Assembly (NCBI GenBank): GCA_964433635.1
Contig: CAYSSG010000019.1
Span: forward strand, 1-37,670
Reading direction: 5' to 3'
Source of the DNA: CAYSSG01 sp964433635
GTDB lineage: Bacteria; Atribacterota; Phoenicimicrobiia; Phoenicimicrobiales; Stramentimicrobiaceae
Length of the DNA stretch: 37,670 nucleotides
In this document: positions 9,105-15,485 of the stretch, one piece after another
Position numbering within the stretch: the stretch's first letter is position 1
Layout: every line of letters begins with the position of its first letter
Made by a program: the position numbers and the translations under genes
Notes under the pieces: generated by a model
Database searches by the model: none
Told to the model about the DNA's origin: nothing
What the model saw: the letters and a program-made list of their open reading frames with translations, nothing else

Positions 9105-9877
9105 TTAGAAAGTTTCAACAACAACGATACGATTTACAAAGAACAATACCCGACAATTGAATAACAAATAATCAGACAGATTATAGATTGCCTGTTTTTT
9201 ATCACCTCCCATCCTCTTTTCGAAAGCATAAACCTCTGCAACCTCTTTACCCTTAGAATTGTAATAAACCAGATGATCTTTGAGATCAAGTAACAACAGT
9301 CGTATATCACACCAACCTTTTAGACCCAGACAGTATGTTTTACCATATTTAAATTTTCGGGCTGATTCAATAGCCTCCCCGGAAAAACCCTCCGATGAAA
9401 CCAGGATACCATTAATGGTATGGGACATCACATCCAGCGAGGGTTTCACAAATTCACTGGTAGCCTCAATCAGGAACTGTGAAAAATCCCTGACCACCTC
9501 ATTCTGAACAAACTGTTCCAAACCTTTAACCAGAATGATTTCATTTTCCCGGTACTGGTCAATTTGAATTTTTTTAGTGAGGATATGGCGAAAATGCTCA
9601 ATGATGGAAATTGCATAGATNNNNNNNNNNNNNNNNNNNNNNNNNNNNNNNNNNNNNNNNNNNNNNNNNNNNNNNNNNNNNNNNNNNNNNNNNNNNNNNN
9701 NNNNNNNNNNNNNNNNNNNNGAATTTTTTTAGTGAGGATATGGCGAAAATGCTCAATGATGGAAATTGCATAGATGTCGCATTGCTTACCGGCAATGACT
9801 TTGTTGATTTCTACATTATAGTGGGCCTGATATCTCTTTTGTAATTCTTCAAGATATTGCTTTAATAAAAGCTGCAT
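9105..9877 (-). CDS. Unknown protein of about 205 residues, split by an assembly gap
   Basis: Two open segments, 9877 down to the gap and the gap down to 9105, belong to one gene. The 55 bases on either side of the 100 N (9566-9620 and 9721-9775) are identical. Removing one copy and the N leaves 618 bases, an exact open frame of 205 codons plus stop. The start ATG at 9877 has AGGAAACAGG just before it. The protein begins MQLLLKQYLEELQKRYQAHY and is mixed alpha/beta, with no signal peptide or membrane segment. A central stretch (ILVSSEGFSGEAIESARKF) and nearby acidic residues faintly recall nuclease-fold proteins, but I do not recognise the family. It is divergent from the metal transporter operon at 10229. 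Confidence 0.7.
9566..9775. other. Scaffold gap (100 N) with identical 55-bp flanks
   Basis: Exactly 100 N at 9621-9720 are bordered on the left by 9566-9620 and on the right by 9721-9775. The two borders are the same 55-base sequence in the same orientation. This is the pattern left when two contigs that share a k-mer-length end are scaffolded without merging. It is not a biological direct repeat as far as the sequence shows. Confidence 0.9.
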
Positions 9878-10135
9878 CCTGTTTCCTTTTACCCAATAAT
9901 AGATTTTTTAAATTTTTAATTTTATCGCTAAGAGAATACACTTTTATTATTTTATTACAATCAATCAGTGATTGCAACAACCTATTTATCTCCTTTTTCA
10001 AGAATAAAAATTAAAGGATCATAGAAATAATGATTTTTCAATCTCTAATTAAAGAATTTGATTCTAAATCTTGTATGAAAAAGTGGTCATTCTGGAGATA
10101 TAACAAAACTGTTACTGTAAAATTGACTGACGCTC

Positions 10136-10163
10136 TTGACATATGTTTATTTTGTGATAATAT
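10136..10163 (+). promoter_or_regulatory. Promoter of the metal ABC operon
   Basis: A perfect -35 TTGACA (10136-10141) is followed after 16 bases by TAATAT (10158-10163), within the string TGTGATAATAT. It lies 65 bases upstream of the first start codon, with the inverted repeat in the leader between them. Confidence 0.65.
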
Positions 10164-10180
10164 CGAATTATGTTTCTCTA

Positions 10181-10207
10181 GTGTTACTAATATTATAATT
10201 GTAACAC
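10181..10207 (+). promoter_or_regulatory. Candidate operator, GTGTTAC-N13-GTAACAC
   Basis: Perfect 7-bp inverted repeat, GTGTTAC (10181-10187) and GTAACAC (10201-10207), with an AT-only 13-base spacer. It sits between the promoter and the ribosome site AAGGAG. The arms are 20 bases apart start to start, about two helical turns, as for a dimeric repressor. A metal-sensing repressor is the natural guess from the downstream genes, but the sequence does not match a consensus I am sure of. Confidence 0.5.
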
Positions 10208-10228
10208 TTTTTTATAAAGGAGTAGTCT

Positions 10229-11077
10229 ATGAAATGTCTGAAAGTGATCATCGCACTTGCAATCATGGCAATGTCCCTTCTCATTCCAATGGTTATCCTG
10301 ACCGAGGATATAGATAGTCAACCACCGGGAATCATATGTACTACTTCAATTCTCGCTCATCTAACTGAACAGATCGGACAAAATCTCGTCTCGGTAACCA
10401 CGATTGCTCCGGTAGGAATGTGTCCCGCGCACTTTGACATCAAACCTTCCCAGATTCAGGCAGTCAGAGAAGCCCAACTGCTTATTTCACATGATTTTGA
10501 ACCCTGGATTGAAAACCTTCTCACCTCTGCAGATCATACGGACATCGAGCGTTTGATCTTCTCAGGTCCCTGGAACACACCGGCAGGTGCAATTGACAAG
10601 ATTCACCAGATCACTGATACACTCAGCATTCAATTCCCTGAAAATAAGCAGCAATTTGATATTCATTCACAACAACTTGTAAAAGAAATTAACCGGAATG
10701 GAGATCAACTAAAAATAAGGGCTGAAAAGTCAGGAATCAGCCAGTTAAAGGTTATTGCCAGTTTTCACCAGGCATCCTTTGTGGAATGGCTGGGGTTGAA
10801 AGTAATTGCCACGTACCCTTCACCGGAAATGATCTCTACTAAGCAATACCTGGAACTTCTCCTGATGGGTAAAAATGAAGAGGTTGACCTTATCGTTGAC
10901 AATCTGCAAAGCGGCACCGATTTCGGGGCAAAGCTGGCAACTGACTTGGGTGCAACACAGGTGGTCCTGACCAATTTCCCCGGGCTGATTCCCCAAACCG
11001 ACAGTCTTGCATCAATGATGAGCTATAATGCAGAACAGCTCTTCAAAGTAATAGAGGGAGATTTAATGAATGATTAA
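10229..11077 (+). CDS. Metal ABC transporter solute-binding protein (ZnuA/cluster A-I type)
   Basis: Periplasmic binding protein for a transition metal, first gene of a four-gene ABC operon. An N-terminal hydrophobic stretch (residues about 4-24) is a signal peptide or anchor with no lipobox cysteine. Likely metal ligands are His68 in CPAHFDIKPSQ (canonical form DPHxYEPTPSD), His180 in ASFHQASFVEWLGL and an acidic residue in the region of residues 224-231 (DNLQSGTD). At 282 residues with no His-rich loop it is at the short end of the family. The ribosome site AAGGAG is well placed, and the stop overlaps the next start. Zinc, manganese or another metal cannot be told apart; the unusual neighbour argues against assuming zinc. 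Confidence 0.82.
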   Translation: MKCLKVIIALAIMAMSLLIPMVILTEDIDSQPPGIICTTSILAHLTEQIGQNLVSVTTIAPVGMCPAHFDIKPSQIQAVREAQLLISHDFEPWIENLLTSADHTDIERLIFSGPWNTPAGAIDKIHQITDTLSIQFPENKQQFDIHSQQLVKEINRNGDQLKIRAEKSGISQLKVIASFHQASFVEWLGLKVIATYPSPEMISTKQYLELLLMGKNEEVDLIVDNLQSGTDFGAKLATDLGATQVVLTNFPGLIPQTDSLASMMSYNAEQLFKVIEGDLMND

Positions 11078-11513
11078 GTTGACCGTGGATCGGGATAGCA
11101 TCAATCACCTGGTTGAGCATGGTATAAAATTGCATGGCCATGCCGGTCCCTATCTCAATCTGGGAATTAAAATGGGATTGCTGGCTTTGCAAAAACTTGA
11201 TGTCCGAGGTTATTTTGATCTTTTTACCGAAGTCGAATTAAAGTATCACACTCCGGTTTCCTGTCTCGTTGATGGACTGCAGATATCCACAGGCTGTACC
11301 ATGGGAAAGGGTAATATTAAGGTAAAAGATAATCCTGATATCATACGTTCTCTATTTATAGCGGGGAATAGGAAACTCTTGATTACCTTGAAACCGGCAA
11401 TCACAGAACTCATTGACTTTAAAAAGGAAAGCTGTGAAAAACTGGGTCAGCAAATCCTGGATATGACTGATGCAGAACTCTTTGATTATGAGGAGATTGA
11501 TGAACCGGAATAA
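11070..11513 (+). CDS. FmdE-like protein within the metal transporter operon
   Basis: 147 residues resembling the FmdE domain (formylmethanofuran dehydrogenase subunit E family). Visible hallmarks are LHGHAGPYLNLGIKMG (residues 21-36; usual form HGHLCPG) and SCLVDGLQISTGCTMGKGN (64-82) with Cys65 and Cys76. The cysteine normally found after HGH is missing here. It overlaps the binding-protein gene by 8 bases and the ATPase gene by 14, so it is translationally coupled into the ABC operon. Members of this family bind metal or occur with molybdenum/tungsten enzymes. Here it may handle the imported metal in the cytoplasm, which is inference. It lacks the C-terminal zinc ribbon of full-length FmdE. 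Confidence 0.75.
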   Translation: MIKLTVDRDSINHLVEHGIKLHGHAGPYLNLGIKMGLLALQKLDVRGYFDLFTEVELKYHTPVSCLVDGLQISTGCTMGKGNIKVKDNPDIIRSLFIAGNRKLLITLKPAITELIDFKKESCEKLGQQILDMTDAELFDYEEIDEPE

Positions 11514-12234
11514 CATCATCGAGATGATCAATGTAAGCACGGTCTATGAAGGCGAAAAACTACCTTCTCTGTTTCATATCAGCCTTTCCATTCGTCAGGG
11601 AGAATTTGTCTGTATTATCGGTCCCAATGGTGCCGGAAAGACAACCCTGCTGGAGACCTTAAACGGGCTATTGCCGCACACCGAAGGACAAATTCGGATT
11701 ATGGGCAAGAATATCAAAGAAAAGGGTATCTTTTTAAGAAAACAGATTGGATATGTTCCCCAGGAATTTACAGTGGACTCCTTCTCTCCTTTTTTAGTCA
11801 AAGATATCATCCTCATGGGACGCTATGGCCAAATCGGATTGCTTCATCAGATATCCAGGCAGGACCATATTCTAGTAGAAGAAAGTCTAGAAATTATGGG
11901 AATTGAAGCGCTTCGAGATCGACCCATCGGTAAACTTTCGGGAGGACAACTGCAGAAAGTGATGCTGGCCAGAATATTAGCCAAAAAGCCATCTATTCTT
12001 TTTCTTGATGAACCCTTCAGCAATCTGGATTATCACGCTACCCATCAGGCGATTCACCAGATCAGTGATATCCATGATGAAAATCACCTCACCACCTTGA
12101 TGGTCCTTCATGACCTGAATGCCCTTCCTGAACGCTGCAATCGCATCATCCATCTGGATGAGGGCAGGATGATCAATGATGATATACCTGAAAAAGTATT
12201 GACTGAAGATCTTCTGGAAATATCGCCAAGGTAA
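11500..12234 (+). CDS. Metal ABC transporter ATP-binding protein (ZnuC type)
   Basis: Cytoplasmic ATPase that powers the permease at 12242. It shows Walker A GPNGAGKTT, the Q-loop VPQEFTV, signature LSGGQ, Walker B SILFLDEP and the switch His in VLHDLNAL. I start it at ATG 11500 (MNRNNIIEMINV), with GAGGAG just upstream and a 14-base overlap with the FmdE-like gene; the frame is open 10 codons earlier, but that part lies inside the previous gene without a ribosome site. Length of about 244 residues is normal for the cluster. Confidence 0.92.
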   Translation: MNRNNIIEMINVSTVYEGEKLPSLFHISLSIRQGEFVCIIGPNGAGKTTLLETLNGLLPHTEGQIRIMGKNIKEKGIFLRKQIGYVPQEFTVDSFSPFLVKDIILMGRYGQIGLLHQISRQDHILVEESLEIMGIEALRDRPIGKLSGGQLQKVMLARILAKKPSILFLDEPFSNLDYHATHQAIHQISDIHDENHLTTLMVLHDLNALPERCNRIIHLDEGRMINDDIPEKVLTEDLLEISPR

Positions 12235-12241
12235 AAATGAT

Positions 12242-13063
12242 ATGTCAATTCTCACCATTCTCCCCTTAAAAACCATCATCATAACTTTACTTGGTGCCTG
12301 TCTTGCCGGTATAATCTGTTCTCTTATTGGAGCCTTTATTGTCCGGATGAAGCTAACTTCACTGGGTTTCTGTATGTCTCATGCAGCCTTTGCCGGATCA
12401 GCGCTTGGCTTGGCACTTTCCCTGCCACCTTTATGGTTTGCCCTTGCTTTTTCTATCCTGGTTGCCTTTATCCTGGGACCGGTTGCCGATAAATCCAGAT
12501 TACAGCCGGAAATTATTCTGGGAATACTCTTTTCACTAACCATGGCACTGGGATTAACCTTTCTTAACTTTATTCCTGACTCCGCCATGAGTAGTACTGC
12601 CATGAGTATTCTGTGGGGAAGCATTTTAGGTATTACCACGATTGATGTTCTGCGCCTGGCTATTCTTACCCTTGGTATTATCCTGGTGGTTACACTGTTT
12701 TTCAAAGAATTCCATGCCATCATGTTCGATAGAAAAATGGCAGAGGCATCCGGTATTCCTACTAAACCATTCTACTATCTTATTCTCTTTCTCACTGGCA
12801 TTACCGTAGCCTTCTCGATTAAATTAGTCGGAGGATTATTAATCTTTGCCTTAATTGTAAACCCCGCATCAACTGCCTATCAGTTCTTTTATGATTTCAG
12901 AAAGATTCTCATTTTCTCATCCCTGTTCGGTGTTTTGTTCTCACTGGGCGGTATCATTCTGTCTTTTTTTCTGGATCTTCCAATTGGATCCTCCATTGCC
13001 ATTATTTCCTCTGTCGGTTTCGGAATATCGGTCATTCTTTCCCCCAAACGAAGAAAAGGCTGA
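12242..13063 (+). CDS. Metal ABC transporter permease (ABC-3/ZnuB family)
   Basis: 273 residues with about eight hydrophobic helices. It shows the ABC-3 family segments AGIICSLIGAFIVRMKLTSLGFCMSHAAFAGSALGL near the N-terminus and LVGGLLIFALIVNPASTAYQF near residue 200. It is the inner-membrane channel of the operon and the last of its four genes, seven bases after the ATPase. Its stop codon lies only two bases from the stop of the convergent minus-strand small gene, so the two transcription units meet head to head here. Confidence 0.92.
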   Translation: MSILTILPLKTIIITLLGACLAGIICSLIGAFIVRMKLTSLGFCMSHAAFAGSALGLALSLPPLWFALAFSILVAFILGPVADKSRLQPEIILGILFSLTMALGLTFLNFIPDSAMSSTAMSILWGSILGITTIDVLRLAILTLGIILVVTLFFKEFHAIMFDRKMAEASGIPTKPFYYLILFLTGITVAFSIKLVGGLLIFALIVNPASTAYQFFYDFRKILIFSSLFGVLFSLGGIILSFFLDLPIGSSIAIISSVGFGISVILSPKRRKG

Positions 13064-13086
13064 TATTAAAAATGACCTTTTTCTTT
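13049..13086. terminator. Possible bidirectional terminator at the convergent junction
   Basis: AAGAAAAGG at the end of the permease gene can pair, with one bulged base, with CCTTTTTCTT beyond it, leaving a long AT-rich loop. Both stop codons lie inside. T-rich tails follow on either strand. The stem is weak, so this is only a suggestion. Confidence 0.25.
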
Positions 13087-13257
13087 AATTATCTGCTTCA
13101 AATGATGATCTTCTGTGCCATCTGGCAGGATGTAATCCGGGGAAACATGTCCTTCTTCTTCAAACCGTTTCTTACGAACACAATTTTGGCCTCCATTTAA
13201 ACAATAATGTTCAATCCATTTTATATCCAGCAACCCTCTATCATAAGCTCTTTTCAT
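13066..13257 (-). CDS. Small conserved-looking Cys-containing protein, function unknown
   Basis: Last gene of the 24-kb minus-strand cluster. From ATG 13257 it encodes 63 hydrophilic residues, including WIEHYCLNGGQNCVRKKRF and EEGHVSPDYILPDGTEDH. The frame stays open upstream, adding KNKCRWYDETSG, which also looks like protein and contributes a third cysteine. An ideal AGGAGG (13311-13306) lies nine bases before an in-frame ATA codon at 13296, so the true start may be there (about 76 residues) or at the ATG. The gene follows or overlaps the end of the amidohydrolase, suggesting co-expression. The Cys pattern could bind metal or Fe-S. I do not recognise a function. Confidence 0.6.
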   Translation of the reverse strand: MKRAYDRGLLDIKWIEHYCLNGGQNCVRKKRFEEEGHVSPDYILPDGTEDHHLKQIIKEKGHF

Positions 13258-13285
13258 TCCCGATGTCTCATCATACCATCTGCAT

Positions 13286-14695
13286 TTATTCTTTATGTGT
13301 AAAAACCTCCTGTTTATTCCTTTTGACTTTTATGACTTTTCCATATCCGGGATTAACTTTGATTTCACCTTGCTCATAGACAATCTGCCCTCTCACGATC
13401 GTCTTTTCTGGCTGACCAAATACTTCCCATCCATCATAGACGAGAGCACTATCCTTACACTTGGTAAACATCTTATTCTTATCTATTCTCCCTTTTTTTT
13501 CAGGATCGATAATAACCAGATCTGCATCAGATCCAGGCATAATCACACCTTTTTTAGGGTATAATCCAAAGACACGAGCCGGATTTTCACAGATTAGTTG
13601 TACCATCATAACCAAATCAAGCTTACCTTCCTTAACTGCGGTAAACATTAAGGGAAGTCTGGTAGAAAGTCCAGGGAAACCAGCCGGGGGCACAAAAATA
13701 TCACCATTACCCTTTTCTTTCTCCTCTTTAGTATAAGGAGCATGGTCACTTCCTATTATATCAAAATAACCTGCTCTTAAATACTCCCACATCTCCTCTT
13801 GTTCAGCTTCACTACGGACCGGTGGATTACATTTGGCAAAAGCACCGTGCTCAACTAAAGCCTGTTCATTTAAAAACAGATAATGAGGACAGGTTTCCGC
13901 AATAGCCAATACTCCTTTTTCCTTTGCTTCTTGAACTAATTGAACCGCCTCGGGTGTACTGATGTGGGCTATTTCCACCTTTGCCCCCGTCTTTTCAGCA
14001 AAAAGTAATATTTTAGCAGTAGTTTCAATTTCCACAACAGGAGGACGAGATCTCTCATGATAGATAGGAGAGGTCTTTCCTTCTTTTCTGAGCCGGGCAA
14101 TGTTTTTCTTAATCATATCATTATTCTCGGCATGAAAGGCAGTAATGAGACCTGTTTCAGCCAATATTTCCATCAATTCATACTGATCACCTGTATCAGG
14201 TGCAGTCAACCCAATAAATTCCCTTTCCCTCCCTTCGGGAGCTTCATGCAAGAAAGTTTTAAATGCAACTATACCTGATTTGGAACATGGTATAATACTT
14301 TCTTTCTGGTCAATCCCTGCAGCTCCAAAAAAGGCGATATCCACTACCGATTCCTTTTCAGCAATCGCCATTCTGTTATTCACAATTTCCGGAGAATAAG
14401 GAGGCGGAGAAGATATGGGCATTTCCAGCACAGTAGTTACCCCACCTAAAGCAGCTTCTTTTGTTCCCGAAAGAAATGTTTCCCTATATTCATTACCTGG
14501 CGCTCTAATATGGACATGGGGGTCTACTGTTCCAGGTAAAATTGTTTTTCCCTTGGCATCAATAACTTTTTCCGCCTTCAAAGCATTTTTGCTAACAACA
14601 GCAATTATTCCATCTTTAATTCCAATGCTACAGTTTATTAATTGGTCATTGATAAATACATTCCCGGAATTAATTGCCAGATCATAATTGTCCAT
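13286..14695 (-). CDS. Dihydroorotase/allantoinase/hydantoinase-type amidohydrolase
   Basis: Zinc-type cyclic amidohydrolase of 469 residues that opens a cyclic ureide ring. The binuclear site is complete: His60 and His62 (DPHVHIR), carboxylated Lys146 (VAFKTF), His188 (AFHAEN), His244 (AHIST) and Asp317 (GSDHAPY). Arg64 directly after HVHI is the residue that binds the substrate carboxylate in dihydroorotases. The asparagine expected in AMPNT is replaced (EMPISSPPP), which looks more like allantoinase. In this cluster the best fit is ring opening of dihydroorotate or 5-carboxymethylhydantoin to N-carbamoyl-aspartate, feeding the transcarbamoylase at 28990. Allantoin or another hydantoin remains possible. 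The start has AGGAGG seven bases upstream. Confidence 0.85.
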   Translation of the reverse strand: MDNYDLAINSGNVFINDQLINCSIGIKDGIIAVVSKNALKAEKVIDAKGKTILPGTVDPHVHIRAPGNEYRETFLSGTKEAALGGVTTVLEMPISSPPPYSPEIVNNRMAIAEKESVVDIAFFGAAGIDQKESIIPCSKSGIVAFKTFLHEAPEGREREFIGLTAPDTGDQYELMEILAETGLITAFHAENNDMIKKNIARLRKEGKTSPIYHERSRPPVVEIETTAKILLFAEKTGAKVEIAHISTPEAVQLVQEAKEKGVLAIAETCPHYLFLNEQALVEHGAFAKCNPPVRSEAEQEEMWEYLRAGYFDIIGSDHAPYTKEEKEKGNGDIFVPPAGFPGLSTRLPLMFTAVKEGKLDLVMMVQLICENPARVFGLYPKKGVIMPGSDADLVIIDPEKKGRIDKNKMFTKCKDSALVYDGWEVFGQPEKTIVRGQIVYEQGEIKVNPGYGKVIKVKRNKQEVFTHKE

Positions 14696-14778
14696 TATAT
14701 ACCCTCCTGAGATTTACTAATATATTCTGATTATTTTTACTAAAAATAAAGCATTCAATAAATTGTTAATTGTGTATT

Positions 14779-15450
14779 TTACCTATATTTAGCAATTTTG
14801 CTAGTTCCAACTCCATATCTAATAAAGGACTCTATCATCATCAAAGCACATACTAATCCATCAATAACGGGGACTTCTACAACTTTTTCAATTTCTTTGT
14901 CCAATCCTGCCATTCCGGCACATCCCAGTATTAAAACTTCTGCTCCATCCTCTTGTACCGCGGCCATCCCTTCCTTTAGCAACTTTTCTCTTTTATCTTT
15001 TTCAGTTGCAACTACACCTAAACCAGTAGTACGGATTGATGCACATCGATCCTCCAGGCCATATTTTTTGACCAAATCCTCTTTTTGGGGTATTTTTTTT
15101 CTTTTTAGTGATAATATGCTGAATTTGTGACCTAAAGGCAAAGCATAAAGCATAGACGCTTCGCCAATTCCTATAACCGGCTTATCGGTTAATTCTCTAA
15201 GCAGATCTATGCCTATATCGCTATGACAGCCTATGATAAATCCATCATATTGTTTTTCCCAATCCTTGAAATTTTCTAATAAATATTTTTCAGCAATAGC
15301 TGCATCTAAATAACTTTCGATTCCTGACGGAGCTTCTTCGAGTTGTTTAACTTCAATTCTTGTATCAGCCAAGGCATACTTCTTACAGATCTTTCTAATT
15401 CCATCAGTTACTTCTCTAGAACTATTTGGATTAATACACAATATCTTCAA
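14779..15450 (-). CDS. Hydantoin racemase-family protein (Asp/Glu racemase superfamily)
   Basis: Cofactor-independent racemase of about 223 residues. It starts MKILCINPNSS, the usual beginning of hydantoin and allantoin racemases, and has two catalytic cysteines on either side of the fold: Cys75 in IIGCHSD and Cys177 in LILGCAGMAGL. I choose the TTG start at 15450 because AAGGAGG lies five bases upstream and the sequence then matches the family; a GTG two codons earlier lies inside the ribosome site. It is next to the ring-opening amidohydrolase, as in hydantoin-utilising operons. It probably converts the wrong enantiomer of a 5-substituted hydantoin or ureide into the one the amidohydrolase accepts; the substrate itself is inferred. 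Confidence 0.85.
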   Translation of the reverse strand: MKILCINPNSSREVTDGIRKICKKYALADTRIEVKQLEEAPSGIESYLDAAIAEKYLLENFKDWEKQYDGFIIGCHSDIGIDLLRELTDKPVIGIGEASMLYALPLGHKFSILSLKRKKIPQKEDLVKKYGLEDRCASIRTTGLGVVATEKDKREKLLKEGMAAVQEDGAEVLILGCAGMAGLDKEIEKVVEVPVIDGLVCALMMIESFIRYGVGTSKIAKYR

Positions 15451-15485
15451 GAGCACCTCCTTAATCAGGTTAATAGGTATTTCAG

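Larger units (their letters stand above)
9878..10228. other. Divergent intergenic region, 351 bases
   Basis: AT-rich spacer between the unknown minus-strand gene and the plus-strand metal transporter operon. It holds the -35/-10 pair at 10136-10163 and the inverted repeat at 10181-10207. I see no RNA gene and no convincing coding sequence in it; the open frame that starts at 10030 runs into the transporter gene in another frame and has no coding character. Confidence 0.7.

Noticed and set aside
9566..9775. 55-base direct repeat around the N run, as a mobile element or duplication
   Set aside because: The copies abut the N run exactly and collapsing them restores an open frame, so it is an assembly artefact.
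10030..10317. A 95-codon plus-strand frame overlapping the metal-binding protein gene
   Set aside because: It spans the promoter and operator of the operon and overlaps a well-supported gene in another frame.
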